Of a stretch of DNA of 59,544 nucleotides, positions 44,556 through 53,623 are shown piece by piece (within the stretch, counting starts at the first letter, position 1; each line of letters begins with the position of its first letter). The stretch is from the NCBI RefSeq assembly GCF_001613225.1, contig NZ_BDBY01000189.1, forward strand, positions 1 through 59,544, in the 5' to 3' direction. Position numbers and translations under genes: made by a program. The notes beneath the pieces are model-generated. The model was not told where the DNA came from, did not search any database, and saw nothing but the letters and a program-made list of their open reading frames with translations. The DNA comes from Nocardia pseudovaccinii NBRC 100343 (GTDB taxonomy: Bacteria; Actinomycetota; Actinomycetes; Mycobacteriales; Mycobacteriaceae).

Positions 44556-46217
44556 CTAGACAGCCTCGCCGACCACGGCCTTCGAATCGAACGCCTGTGC
44601 CTTGGACAGGTAGAAACCCGTGTAACCACCGGCGACTGCCTCGGCGCAGGTCTGTCGGTAGGTCGGAGCGCCGCCCAGATATAGGAAGCACGCCCGAGGC
44701 TTGCCCGGGATATTCGCCCCCACATACCAGGACTTGCTTTGGGGCATCAGCGTGAGATCTGCGATGGCGTTGACGAGCGCCAGCCACATGGACTCGGCCT
44801 GCTCGGTGGGCTCGATGATGTTCAAATCGCGAGAGTGTAGGTAATTGATCGCATCGCACGCGAAGTCGACGTGGTCCTCGATACCCATCGGCATGTTCTG
44901 CAGCACCGAAGGCGACTGAGGGCCGGTTATCATGAACAGATTCGGGAACTGATTGACCATCAGCCCGAGATGGGTGCGCGGACCATCAGCCCACTTGTCC
45001 GCAAGCCGAATCCCATTGCGTCCCCGGAGATCCATCGCCAGGATCGGACCGGTCATTGCGTCGAATCCGGTGGCGAGAACGATGACATCGACCTCGTAGG
45101 TGTGCTCGCCGACCCGGACTCCGGTCGCGGTAATCTCGTCGATCGACTCCTCGCTTACGTCGATGAGCCGCACATTCTCTCGGTTGAATGTCTCGAAGTA
45201 GTCCGTCTCGAGCAGCGGTCGCTTGGTGCCGTATGCGTAACCTTTCGGAACCAGCCTTTCCGCGGTATCGGGATCCTTGACGCGCTCGTAAATGCGCTCG
45301 CGCAGATACTCGGCGAGGGTCTCGTTGGCATCGTAGTTGTAGAGGATGTCCTGGAAGCTATCGACGAATAGCCGGAACCCGCCGGCCGCGTATCGGTCGT
45401 CGTACACGCGCCGACGCTCGTCGGGATCGACCGCCAAAGCCGAGGGCAGCCACTGGTCGTACGGAACGCCGATGAAACCTTTACGAGCGGCCTCGCGCAG
45501 ACTCGGATAGTCTTCCTTGATCTTCCGCATCTGCTCCGCGTCGATCGGAGCGTTGGCCAACGGAGTGGCGAAGTTGGGGGTGCGCTGGAAGACCAGCAGT
45601 TCCGCGGCTTCCTCGGCGATCAACGGGATCGCTTGGCTGGCACTCGCGCCGGTGCCGATGACAGCAACGCGCTGGCCCGAGAAGTCCACCGTTTCGTGCG
45701 GCCAGTTACCGGTGAACAAGACTTCGCCCTGGAAATTCTCGATACCACCGAATTCGGGCTTCTTCGCGACGGACAGTGTGCCGACCCCGGAGATGACGTA
45801 GCGACAGCGCAAGCTGTTTCCGTCATCGGTGCGAACCGTCCACAGTGATTCCTGGTCATCCCAGTGCAAGGCTGTCACGCGGGTGTCGAAGGTGATTCCC
45901 TTGCGCAGGTCGAAACGGTCGGCGACGTGATTCAGGTAGCGCAGGATTTCGGGCTGGCTCGCATACTTCTCACTCCATGACCATTCCTGCTGCAGGGCCT
46001 CGTCGAAGGAGTACGAGTAGAAGATGCTCTCCACGTCGCAACGACAACCGGGATAGCGGTTCCAGTACCAAGTGCCGCCCACATCGCCACCGGCTTCGAA
46101 TACTCTCACCGACATCTTCATCTCGTCCCGAAACTTGTGGAGGGCATACAAACCGGTGAATCCGGCGCCCACCACGACGACGTCCACGTATGGAACGGAC
46201 AATGGGATCTCAGTCAT
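44556..46217 (-). CDS. Baeyer-Villiger-type flavin monooxygenase with altered fingerprint
   Basis: 553 residues, the size of cyclohexanone monooxygenase. FAD motif VVVGAGFTGLYALHKF near 15-30, GGDVGGTWYWNRYPGCRCDV (FAD-binding fingerprint), NADPH motif AVIGTGASASQ, and ATGFDAMTGPIL. The type I Baeyer-Villiger fingerprint FxGxxxHxxxWP reads FQGEVLFTGNWP at residues 161-172, with Phe at the His position. Most members insert O next to a ketone to give an ester or lactone; the substitution may alter coupling or chemistry. First gene of the five-gene minus-strand operon, divergent from the regulator at 46375. Confidence 0.9.
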   Translation of the reverse strand: MTEIPLSVPYVDVVVVGAGFTGLYALHKFRDEMKMSVRVFEAGGDVGGTWYWNRYPGCRCDVESIFYSYSFDEALQQEWSWSEKYASQPEILRYLNHVADRFDLRKGITFDTRVTALHWDDQESLWTVRTDDGNSLRCRYVISGVGTLSVAKKPEFGGIENFQGEVLFTGNWPHETVDFSGQRVAVIGTGASASQAIPLIAEEAAELLVFQRTPNFATPLANAPIDAEQMRKIKEDYPSLREAARKGFIGVPYDQWLPSALAVDPDERRRVYDDRYAAGGFRLFVDSFQDILYNYDANETLAEYLRERIYERVKDPDTAERLVPKGYAYGTKRPLLETDYFETFNRENVRLIDVSEESIDEITATGVRVGEHTYEVDVIVLATGFDAMTGPILAMDLRGRNGIRLADKWADGPRTHLGLMVNQFPNLFMITGPQSPSVLQNMPMGIEDHVDFACDAINYLHSRDLNIIEPTEQAESMWLALVNAIADLTLMPQSKSWYVGANIPGKPRACFLYLGGAPTYRQTCAEAVAGGYTGFYLSKAQAFDSKAVVGEAV

Positions 46218-46374
46218 CGCGCTGCACTCCTCAACGTTGTCAATCGGCTCCAGAGCCGCGCGGTCGCGTCTCGGTGCCGACGATCAGACTGACGTCCGCC
46301 GTATCACCCCCACACGAGGAAAATCACCCCAGCCGATACCCCTTCGGGGGTTCCCCACCAGCACCTATGATGGG
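46218..46374. promoter_or_regulatory. divergent promoter, monooxygenase operon / STAND regulator
   Basis: 157 bases between the two starts. Contains CCCCTTCGGGG (about 46340-46350), a perfect short stem next to the regulator start, and ACCCC/GGGGG repeats. The regulator probably controls the divergent operon through this region; operator not identified with confidence. Confidence 0.4.
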
Positions 46375-48714
46375 ATGCTGGCAGGGCCCGCACGGACGGA
46401 GAATGAAAAGCTGACCCGAATCGATGGCCTGACCCATTCCATGACCAGCTTCGTCGGCCGACGCCGCGAGATCGACGAAACTCGTGCCCGCCTGCAGCAA
46501 TCTCGACTCGTATCGGTTCTCGGCTCGGGCGGGGTCGGCAAGACTCGACTGGCCGAGGAGATCGCGCTGCGATCCTCGCGCGCGTTCCGTGACTCGGTGC
46601 GCTGGATCGACCTGGCACTCGTGCGCGAGCCGGAAACGCTGCCCTCGGCGGCCGCGCAGGCATTGGGCGTGACCGATCAATCCGCGCGACCGGCGATGAG
46701 CAAGATCCTCGACCACGTCGAGCGTCGTCACATGCTGATCGTGGTCGACAACTGCGAACACCTGAACATCGCCGCCGCGGAATTCATCGCCGCGATCCTC
46801 GCCCATGCACCTGAGGTACGTGTCCTCACCACCAGTCGTGAGCCGCTCGGAATCGCGGGGGAATGCACCTACGTGCTGCCGCCGCTGGGCATGCCGAAGG
46901 ATTCGACCGGCAATAAGGCCGCAAACTTGGCGCTGGTGGAGTCCGTCGCCCTGCTGGTCGAGCGCACGCAGAGCGTGGTCCAGGAATTCGAGTTGACCGA
47001 CGCGAACGTCGATGCCGTCGCCCAGCTGTGTATTCAGCTCGATGGAATACCGCTGGCCATCGAGCTTGCGGCGACACGGCTGCGCTCCTTGTCGCCTGCG
47101 GAGCTGGTCCAACGGCTCGACCAACGCTTCACCCTGTTGACCAGCGGAAGTCGCACCGCCTCTCCACGACAGCAAACCCTGCGGGCGCTGATCGACTGGA
47201 GCTACGCACTCTGCTCCGAGGGAGAACGCGCGCTATGGGCACGACTGTCGGTATTCCCTGGCAGCTTCGACTTGGAGGCCGCCGAAACCGTCTGTGGCAG
47301 TGGGGATCTGGCTTCGGAACCGATCGTGAATCTGTTGGACGGTCTGATCTCGAAATCCCTCGTCAGCGTCGATCGCTCGCGCGAACGACTGCGCTACTCC
47401 CAGCTCATGACCGTGCGCGAGTATGGCCATGGGCTACTCGAAGCCCGCGGCGAATGCGAGGAGTTGCACTGTCGACACCGTGACCACTTCCTCGAGCGAG
47501 CACAGCGATACGCGGGGGAGTGGTACGGATCAGGGCAGTCGGAGCTGTTGGCGCAGTGGCGAATTGATCATGCCAATCTCATGACAGCGCTGGATTGGTC
47601 CCTGCAGAACGACGAGCTTCGGGCTGCTGCGGCTTTGGCTGTGTCGTTGCGGTACCACTGGACCGCCGGGGGCAATCTCTCCGACGGACGCACTCGGCTC
47701 GAGCGACTGCTGCAACGGTTGCCGCATTCCACCAGCGAGCGCGGGCATGTGCTGTGGCTGACCGCATGCATCGCGCTGATCCAGGGCGACCACGACGGAG
47801 CGTCGACACATCTGGCGGAGTGCGCGTCCCTAGCGTCCACGCTCGAAGAGCAAGGGCTGCAAGCCCATTACGACCATTGGGCCGGGTTGCAGGCGTTGCT
47901 GTCCGGACGGACAGCTGAGGCCATCGACCGCTATCGCCGGGCGATCCGTGTGCACCGTTCCTTGGGTGCGGAAGCGGAGGCGTTGACCGCGTCGTACCTG
48001 CTCGCGCTGGCCGAGATCTACGACGGTCGGCCCGAGGACGCCCTAGCGACGTGCGCCGAGGTGATCCGTGAGACGCAATTACACGGTGAGCGGTGGAACC
48101 GGGCGTACGCGCTGTTCGCATCGGCTGTCGCAAATTTCCACCTGGGCAAGATCGACGCGGCCGTCGACGCTGCCGAGCGCGTCCTGGAAATCCAGCGTGA
48201 TTTCGAGGACGCGATGTGCACCGCGCTGACCCTGGAGGTCCTCGCCTGGTGCTCGGAGGCGGTCGGCGATCTGGAGCGATCGGTAAATGTGTTCAGCGCG
48301 GCGACTTCGGTGTGGCAGCAGTTCGGCACATCACTGGCCGCTTTCGGACCCGATATCACTCGCGACAGCACCGAAGCTCAGGAGCGAGTGAACCGATCGA
48401 TCGACTGCGCCAAAAGCCCTGCCTCGTCGATGCCGCTGACAATCGCACAAGCAATTGATCTCGCGTTGGGGCAGTCGGCGGCGAGGACGACCAAGATCGT
48501 CACCGGCAGTTCGCCGCTCACCCGCCGGGAGCAAGAGATCGCGGAACTGATCGCACAGGGGCTCACGAATCGGGAGATGGCGGCGCAGCTCATCATCTCC
48601 CGCAGAACTGTCGACGGGCACGTCGAGCGCATCCTCAACAAACTCGGACTGAATTCGCGGACCCAGATCAGTGCATGGGTCCACGCTGCTCAGCAAGCGC
48701 TGGTCGACCAGTAA
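46375..48714 (+). CDS. STAND-type ATPase/TPR/LuxR transcriptional regulator
   Basis: About 779 residues from the ATG at 46375 (MLAGPARTENEKLTR); the frame is open upstream but overlaps the divergent monooxygenase. NTPase: TSFVGRRREIDETRARL, VLGSGGVGKTRLAEE near 52, MLIVVDNCEHLN near 122, LTTSREPLGIAGE, GIPLAIELAATRLRSL. TPR-like helices about 360-660. LuxR helix-turn-helix about 705-770 (LTRREQEIAELIAQGLTNRE, TVDGHVERILNKLGLNSR). Walker A reads GSGGVGKT. No kinase domain. Divergent from the monooxygenase/carboxylase operon, which is its probable target; the inducer would be sensed by the TPR part. Confidence 0.9.
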   Translation: MLAGPARTENEKLTRIDGLTHSMTSFVGRRREIDETRARLQQSRLVSVLGSGGVGKTRLAEEIALRSSRAFRDSVRWIDLALVREPETLPSAAAQALGVTDQSARPAMSKILDHVERRHMLIVVDNCEHLNIAAAEFIAAILAHAPEVRVLTTSREPLGIAGECTYVLPPLGMPKDSTGNKAANLALVESVALLVERTQSVVQEFELTDANVDAVAQLCIQLDGIPLAIELAATRLRSLSPAELVQRLDQRFTLLTSGSRTASPRQQTLRALIDWSYALCSEGERALWARLSVFPGSFDLEAAETVCGSGDLASEPIVNLLDGLISKSLVSVDRSRERLRYSQLMTVREYGHGLLEARGECEELHCRHRDHFLERAQRYAGEWYGSGQSELLAQWRIDHANLMTALDWSLQNDELRAAAALAVSLRYHWTAGGNLSDGRTRLERLLQRLPHSTSERGHVLWLTACIALIQGDHDGASTHLAECASLASTLEEQGLQAHYDHWAGLQALLSGRTAEAIDRYRRAIRVHRSLGAEAEALTASYLLALAEIYDGRPEDALATCAEVIRETQLHGERWNRAYALFASAVANFHLGKIDAAVDAAERVLEIQRDFEDAMCTALTLEVLAWCSEAVGDLERSVNVFSAATSVWQQFGTSLAAFGPDITRDSTEAQERVNRSIDCAKSPASSMPLTIAQAIDLALGQSAARTTKIVTGSSPLTRREQEIAELIAQGLTNREMAAQLIISRRTVDGHVERILNKLGLNSRTQISAWVHAAQQALVDQ

Positions 48715-48735
48715 CCCAAGCGTGCGGCCGGTCGA

Positions 48736-49368
48736 TCAGTTCACCGCGGTCGAGGTGGTGAGCGCGTCGAGATCAGTGGTGGTGAGTCGATCGCAGAAGG
48801 TACGCAGCGCGTCGCATGCGGTGCCGATAGCTCCTTCGAGCCGGTCTCGGTCATCGTAGGCGCACCACGACATCAGCAATCCGTCCAACAGGAGTATCGA
48901 AAGCTGAACGGCCGAATCGACCGCCGCGGCCGAGTACCTGTCGGCGTCGGCGGCGCGGAGGAATGAGCGCCGCGCCGCTTCGAACGACAAATCGTAGGCC
49001 TGCGCGGCCATCGCCGGATCATGGCGAGTCGCCCAGTTGGCGAGTTCGTTTTGGGCTCGCCCGAAATTGCGGTTCTCGGTCATCCAGTCCACAGCTTCGC
49101 GTAGGTGCTCTGGTGCCGAATCTGCCAGTGACTTCGTCGAAGCCTCACTGTTGAGGACGTTCTGGACGATGGCATCGGCCATCTCCTCGAAGACCGCCAA
49201 GAACAGTTCTTCCTTGGTGTGGAAGCAGTAGTGCAGCGAGGCCAATGGCGCGTCCGCAGCTTCCGCGATCCGCCGCGTAGTGGCGGCCTTTACGCCATGT
49301 TCGGCGATGACGCGAACTGTCGCGTCGATGAACTGGCGGCGTCGCTCCTTTGCCGGAACCCGGGGCAT
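48736..49368 (-). CDS. TetR-family transcriptional regulator
   Basis: 210 residues from the ATG at 49368 (MPRVPAKERRRQ), with GAAAGGAGT upstream; an earlier ATG at 49419 is less likely. Helix-turn-helix about 8-52: FIDATVRVIAEHGVKAATTR, IAEAADAPLASLHYCFHTKE. Ligand/dimer domain follows, with GRAQNELANWATRHDP and SILLLDGLLMSWCAYDDRDR. Broken relatives occur at 20492, 23085 and 23732. It is the only intact TetR here and is next to operator-like palindromes (49415-49433, 49502-49527), so it is the best candidate to read the dispersed TCATATGA operators. Confidence 0.93.
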   Translation of the reverse strand: MPRVPAKERRRQFIDATVRVIAEHGVKAATTRRIAEAADAPLASLHYCFHTKEELFLAVFEEMADAIVQNVLNSEASTKSLADSAPEHLREAVDWMTENRNFGRAQNELANWATRHDPAMAAQAYDLSFEAARRSFLRAADADRYSAAAVDSAVQLSILLLDGLLMSWCAYDDRDRLEGAIGTACDALRTFCDRLTTTDLDALTTSTAVN

Positions 49369-49414
49369 CGCACTCCTTTCAATCGCCGCAATGGTTGAGG
49401 TTTGTTCATATCTC

Positions 49415-49527
49415 ATCATGCACGGTACATGATCGCTTGTCCAAGTCGACTGACCGAAGCGGTCGCGGCCACCCGCAGCGTCTTTGAGGCCAGCGAAACA
49501 ACGATATGGTCACATGACTATATCAAA
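49415..49527. promoter_or_regulatory. TetR promoter region with two palindromic sites
   Basis: Site 1 (49415-49433) ATCATG-CACGGTA-CATGAT is a near-palindrome 47 bases before the TetR start, suited to autorepression. Site 2 (49502-49527) reads CGATATGGT-CACATGAC-TATATCAAA, and its reverse complement matches the TTGACATAG-TCATATGA operator type. The TetR protein probably binds here. Confidence 0.6.
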
Positions 49528-49569
49528 TGAGCTACATCTGGCTGCCGACAGGAACGCGCCGCGTCCCAG

Positions 49570-49671
49570 ACCCGTGCCACAGCCACTGCATCGCGGGTTG
49601 CGGATCAGACAGCCTTCCCCGATGCGGATCGCACGTCCGCGATCATTCTCCCGATCCGAACGGCGCGCTGA
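49570..49671 (+). pseudogene. CocE-type hydrolase C-terminal stub (33 codons)
   Basis: Reads TRATATASRVADQTAF then PDADRTSAIILPIRTAR-stop. The end of the CocE-type hydrolase at 18623 reads TTATVLRAADQTVF then HDPARPSAVILPVRAVS-stop. Homology stops abruptly upstream near the operator 49502-49527. It lies between TetR and lipase, exactly where the duplicated block at 18-20 kb still carries the CocE gene, and in the matching orientation. Confidence 0.85.
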
Positions 49672-49717
49672 GACGACGACGGCGCGGCTTCCCATCGGGG
49701 TGCCGCGCCGTGCGATG

Positions 49718-51025
49718 TCAGGGCAGCGCTTGGCAATTCGATGGTTCAGGCGCGCCCGAGACCAGGTGTTTCAGCCATTCCTGGCCGACATCTCCGATCG
49801 GCTCCTCGGCGAGTGAATGGCTGATTCCAGAATTCGGGAGCAGAGGAGGAACGCCATCGACCTTTGACAACTGAACGATCGCACCCTGCGCGCACCAGTC
49901 TTGGGCGAGATTCCGTATCGGTTGGTAGGGAATGAAATCATCTGTTTCCGAGATAACAAGCAGAACAGGGGATTTCGGCTTGAATCGGCCGAGGCGCTGC
50001 TCGCTCAAGACCGCGGCCAGTGCTGGGGTGGTCGCCGCCCATTCGCTGAATGTCCGCCCGTCCGAGGTGAATTCGCTGGTCGAGTGTCCTCCGTAACGCA
50101 CCCACGCCTCATCGAAGCAGGTGCCGGCGGCCTCGCGTAGCCATGCCTTGCCGTGATCGTTGAGCATTTGATCTATTGCGGCGCGAACATCCGGATAGTC
50201 GGCGTACGCACCGTTGAGGAAGTACGCGATCACGCCGGTTCCTCCGCCCGCACCGGCTCCACCGTCGGCCGCCGTGCCCGCGAACGCGGCTTGTGGGTCG
50301 GCAGGTACGCCGCCCGCGAAGGTGCCCACCACATTCAACTCGGGCGCGTAATCGGCCTGCAGCTCAGCAGCCGCCGCGGCGGCTTGACCACCCTGGGAAT
50401 ATCCCCACAGCGCGATCGGAGTTCCGTCGGTGACCGCCGAGAGATTTTCCACCGCACGTGCGGAATCGAGCACCGCGTGCGCTTCGGCGACTCGATTGAG
50501 GTAGCCGTGCATCTCACCGGTGATGCCGAGCCCCTGGTAGTCGGTCATGACTACCGACGCTCCGATCGCGAGCAAGGGGTACACGGTCGCGATCTGATCA
50601 TTGATCATGAAATCGGTCGGCGGGCTGTAGTGCACCGGTTCGGAGAACAGCTTGGACGGTGCGCATTGCGAGCCCTGGCCGATTGTTCCCGATGCGGCCA
50701 CGATCAGCGGCCGCGGCCCGGGGCCGCGCCAAGGGGCGATCGGCTCGAAGTATGTGCCTGTCACGGCGATCGGTTTTCCGTGAGTATCGTTGCTGCGGTA
50801 CATGATTCGCTGCGCCTGCAGCGGGGTGAGCCCATCCTCGGTGAGGCCCGGCAGCGTCGGCGTGAACGATTCGGTGCGTATGACCGCACCCAGCTGAGCG
50901 GGGAGCCGGTCGGGGGGACTGTAGAAGTTGCTCGCCTGTGCCTGAGCCGGACCGCCTGCGGTCGTGGCCGCGATCGCGGTCACGGCCGCTGTAGCGAACA
51001 ACACTGTACGCCAATGTTTTTCCAT
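49718..51025 (-). CDS. secreted lipase (LIP family)
   Basis: 435 residues from the ATG at 51025 (MEKHWRTVLFATAAVTAIAA); an upstream ATG at 51094 is an alternative, since its surroundings are conserved in the pseudogene copy. Signal peptide cleaved near GGPAQAQA-SNFY. Alpha/beta-hydrolase fold with nucleophile elbow WGYSQGGQAAA (Ser near 210), acid Asp in LVISETDDFIPYQP, His in GISHSLAEEP. Resembles secreted actinobacterial and fungal LIP lipases that cleave triacylglycerols or other esters outside the cell. Divergent from the hydrolase operon at 51239 and convergent with the CocE stub. Broken copy at 18090. Confidence 0.9.
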   Translation of the reverse strand: MEKHWRTVLFATAAVTAIAATTAGGPAQAQASNFYSPPDRLPAQLGAVIRTESFTPTLPGLTEDGLTPLQAQRIMYRSNDTHGKPIAVTGTYFEPIAPWRGPGPRPLIVAASGTIGQGSQCAPSKLFSEPVHYSPPTDFMINDQIATVYPLLAIGASVVMTDYQGLGITGEMHGYLNRVAEAHAVLDSARAVENLSAVTDGTPIALWGYSQGGQAAAAAAELQADYAPELNVVGTFAGGVPADPQAAFAGTAADGGAGAGGGTGVIAYFLNGAYADYPDVRAAIDQMLNDHGKAWLREAAGTCFDEAWVRYGGHSTSEFTSDGRTFSEWAATTPALAAVLSEQRLGRFKPKSPVLLVISETDDFIPYQPIRNLAQDWCAQGAIVQLSKVDGVPPLLPNSGISHSLAEEPIGDVGQEWLKHLVSGAPEPSNCQALP

Positions 51026-51089
51026 CAATTCTGCACTTTCCTGCTGGCCGTATCGCGGCGGACCGGATGTACCGAGCGAAGTCGGGGTT

Positions 51090-51238
51090 GACATGCCTCG
51101 ATTCCGGACGGATGATCTGAGTCACGCGACTGAGTCAAATGACCATAACATGGCACCGATGTATCGACGCCGAATTGCAGAGAACGCGATTATTTCCGCG
51201 GCAGCCCTCGGAGGTCGCGTCATCAGAAAGGCGAACAT
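51090..51238. promoter_or_regulatory. lipase / hydrolase-operon divergent promoter
   Basis: Contains TTGACATGCCTCGATT and two TGAGTCA half-sites (about 51117 and 51131), then TCAAATGACC (51135-51144). The region aligns with the broken divergent promoter at 18040-18095, where the half-sites read TTGATCA. A possible TetR-type site spans 51112-51151. GAAAGGCGAAC precedes the GTG at 51239; an ATG-TGA mini-frame (51237-51242) overlaps it. Confidence 0.6.
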
Positions 51239-52129
51239 GTGACGAGGCAATTCGCAGACGTAGGCCGGGGTGTCAACCTGGCCTACGAGCAGCTCGGCGA
51301 TAAAAATAGCCCAGCGCTGGTGCTTGTCGCCGGATTCGGGCAGCAGTTGCACCACTGGCCGGATGGCCTCTGCCGGATGCTGGTGAAACAGGGATACCAG
51401 CTGATCCGTTTCGACAACCGCGATGCCGGCGAGTCGACGCACTTCGACTTTCCGCCGCCCGGTGCCCTCCAGTTCCTTCGAAAGCGTTGGCACCCGGAGC
51501 AATATGACCTCGGCGATATGGCGGCCGACGCTGTCGGTTTGTTCGACGCCCTGGGCTTCGGATGTGCACATGTTGTCGGCATGTCGATGGGCGGGATGAT
51601 CGCGCAGACCATCGCCGCGCGATACCCGAACCGCGTGGCATCGCTGACCTCGATCATGTCGACCACCGGCGCACCCCGGGTCGGTCGACCGGCATGGTCG
51701 ACCTGGCCGCTGATCGCCGTTCCGCCCGCGAAGACCCGGGAGAAGTTCGTCGCGCAAAGCGTTCGCCTCGATCGTCAGGTGGCATCGCACGGCTACCCGT
51801 TCGACGAACCCGCGATCCGCGCGGCCGCGGAGACCACATGGGATCGCGATCCGGATGCTCCGGCGGCCAGTGGCCGCCAGCTCGCGGCGATCTTCAAGTC
51901 CGGTGACCGGACCGGCGAAGTGCGCGCGATCACGGCACCCACCCTGGTGCTGCACGGCGACCGTGACCTGATGGTAGACCCGAGCGGCGGCGCTATCACC
52001 GCGCAGTCCATCCCGGGCGCACGCCTGCACACCATCCAAGGGATGGGCCATGACCTTCCAACGGCACTCTGGCCGACCTTGGCGGACCTGATCCACGACC
52101 ATTCGCAGAACTGGAGGCACACAGTATGA
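51239..52129 (+). CDS. alpha/beta-fold hydrolase
   Basis: 296 residues, GTG start (also found in the broken copy at 17952). Soluble hydrolase of the aclacinomycin-methylesterase/haloperoxidase type: LVAGFGQQLHHWP oxyanion part, FDNRDAGES, nucleophile elbow VGMSMGGMIAQ (Ser116), acid Asp in LHGDRDLMVDP near 240, catalytic His in GMGHDLPTALW near 269. Cytosolic ester or C-C hydrolase. Its stop overlaps the start of the monooxygenase (ATGA), so the two are coupled: ester from the monooxygenase followed by hydrolysis is the obvious pairing. First gene of the five-gene operon 51239-56850. Confidence 0.92.
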   Translation: MTRQFADVGRGVNLAYEQLGDKNSPALVLVAGFGQQLHHWPDGLCRMLVKQGYQLIRFDNRDAGESTHFDFPPPGALQFLRKRWHPEQYDLGDMAADAVGLFDALGFGCAHVVGMSMGGMIAQTIAARYPNRVASLTSIMSTTGAPRVGRPAWSTWPLIAVPPAKTREKFVAQSVRLDRQVASHGYPFDEPAIRAAAETTWDRDPDAPAASGRQLAAIFKSGDRTGEVRAITAPTLVLHGDRDLMVDPSGGAITAQSIPGARLHTIQGMGHDLPTALWPTLADLIHDHSQNWRHTV

Positions 52130-53613
52130 CCGAGCATTTGAACGTCTTGATCATCGGAGCCGGATTGTCAGGCATCGGAGCCGCGCACCACATTCGGGAA
52201 GCGTTTCCGAACCGGACCTACGCGGTCTTCGAAGCACGCGACGCGATCGGTGGAACCTGGGATCTGTTCCGCTACCCGGGAGTCCGCTCCGACTCCGACA
52301 TGCAAACCCTCGGATACCGGTTCCGGCCGTGGACCGATGCCAAAGCAATCGCCGACGGCCCTTCGATCCTGCGATACATCCGTGACACCGCCGCCGCAGG
52401 CGGCATTGATAAGCACATCCGGTACGACCACCCCGTGACGCGGGCAACCTGGGACTCGTCGACTGCGCGCTGGACGATCGAGGCCGAGCACGGCGGCGAA
52501 ATCGTCACCGTTACTTGCGATTTCTTGTACTGCTGCAGCGGGTATTACCGCTACGGGCAGGGCCATGCACCGGAATTCGATGGCGTCGACGACTTCGATG
52601 GCCGGATCGTCCACCCACAGGCATGGCCGGAGGATCTCGACTACACCGGCAAGAATGTCGTGGTAATCGGCAGCGGCGCCACAGCGGTCACCCTCGTTCC
52701 GGCGATGGCCGATCGGGCAGCGCATGTGACCATGCTGCAGCGTACGCCCACTTACATCCTGTCGCAGCCGAGCCAGGACGCTTTCGCCAACGCCTTGCGT
52801 AAAATTGTCGGCAACCGCATCTCCTACGGCATCACGCGCTGGAAGAACGTCCTGCGTGACACGCTGGTCTATCAGCTTTGTCAGCGGTACCCGGACACGA
52901 TGCGGAAGTTCATTCGGGGTCTGACCATCAAGGAGCTGCCGGAGGGCTTCGACGTCGATACCCACTTCAAGCCGCCTTATAACCCGTGGGACCAACGGCT
53001 TTGCCTGGTACCCGACAGTGACCTGTTCAAGGCCATCGGCAGCGGCGACGCATCCGTGGTCACCGATCGCATCGACCGGCTCACCGCCAAGGGCATTCTC
53101 CTGGAATCCGGTGCGGAGCTCCCGGCCGATGTCGTCGTGACAGCGACGGGCCTGAAATTGTTGGCCTTCGGTGGAATTCAGTTCACCGTCGACGGCACGC
53201 CGGTCGATATCGGGAGCACATTGTCCTACAAGGGCATGCTGCTCGGTGGCATTCCCAATTTCGCCTTCACCGTCGGCTACACCAATGCGTCGTGGACGCT
53301 GAAGGCCGACTTGGTCAGCGAGTATGTCTGCCGGATGCTGCGCTACCTGGACGAGCACGATTACGGTACCTTCGTCCCGCAGCCCGAACCGGGTATCGAA
53401 GGCGCGCCGCTGCTCAACTTCTCCGCAGGCTATGTCTTGCGCGCCCTCGATGAATTCCCCAAGGCCGGGACCCGAGCTCCGTGGCGACTCGGAATGAACT
53501 ACGCACAGGATCTCCTCACCCTGCGGCACGGTCGAATCAACGACAAGGCAATGCATTTCACGAAGAAGCTCAGCGACCGAAACACCGACGGCGCTGAAGC
53601 GCTGCCAGCCTGA
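52126..53613 (+). CDS. Baeyer-Villiger monooxygenase, EthA-like
   Basis: 495 residues, the size of EthA. FAD motif LIIGAGLSGIGAAHHI near 9-24, IGGTWDLFRYPGVRSDSDM, NADPH motif VVIGSGATAVTL, ATGLKLLAFGG. The type I fingerprint FxGxxxHxxxWP is intact: FDGRIVHPQAWP, residues 157-168 (His163). The EthA group acts on ketones and on thioamides or other S/N groups. Start ATG overlaps the hydrolase stop. FAD- and NADPH-dependent, cytosolic. With the hydrolase it would turn a ketone into acid plus alcohol. Confidence 0.93.
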   Translation: MTEHLNVLIIGAGLSGIGAAHHIREAFPNRTYAVFEARDAIGGTWDLFRYPGVRSDSDMQTLGYRFRPWTDAKAIADGPSILRYIRDTAAAGGIDKHIRYDHPVTRATWDSSTARWTIEAEHGGEIVTVTCDFLYCCSGYYRYGQGHAPEFDGVDDFDGRIVHPQAWPEDLDYTGKNVVVIGSGATAVTLVPAMADRAAHVTMLQRTPTYILSQPSQDAFANALRKIVGNRISYGITRWKNVLRDTLVYQLCQRYPDTMRKFIRGLTIKELPEGFDVDTHFKPPYNPWDQRLCLVPDSDLFKAIGSGDASVVTDRIDRLTAKGILLESGAELPADVVVTATGLKLLAFGGIQFTVDGTPVDIGSTLSYKGMLLGGIPNFAFTVGYTNASWTLKADLVSEYVCRMLRYLDEHDYGTFVPQPEPGIEGAPLLNFSAGYVLRALDEFPKAGTRAPWRLGMNYAQDLLTLRHGRINDKAMHFTKKLSDRNTDGAEALPA

Positions 53614-53623
53614 AGGAACCATC

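Noticed and set aside
43225..44559. 444-residue plus-strand frame over the saccharopine-dehydrogenase-like gene
   Set aside because: Shadow frame with no family features; the minus-strand protein has a Rossmann motif and operon spacing.
51237..51242. ATG-TGA minimal frame overlapping the GTG start of the hydrolase
   Set aside because: Not preserved in the broken copy at 17952, so probably accidental.
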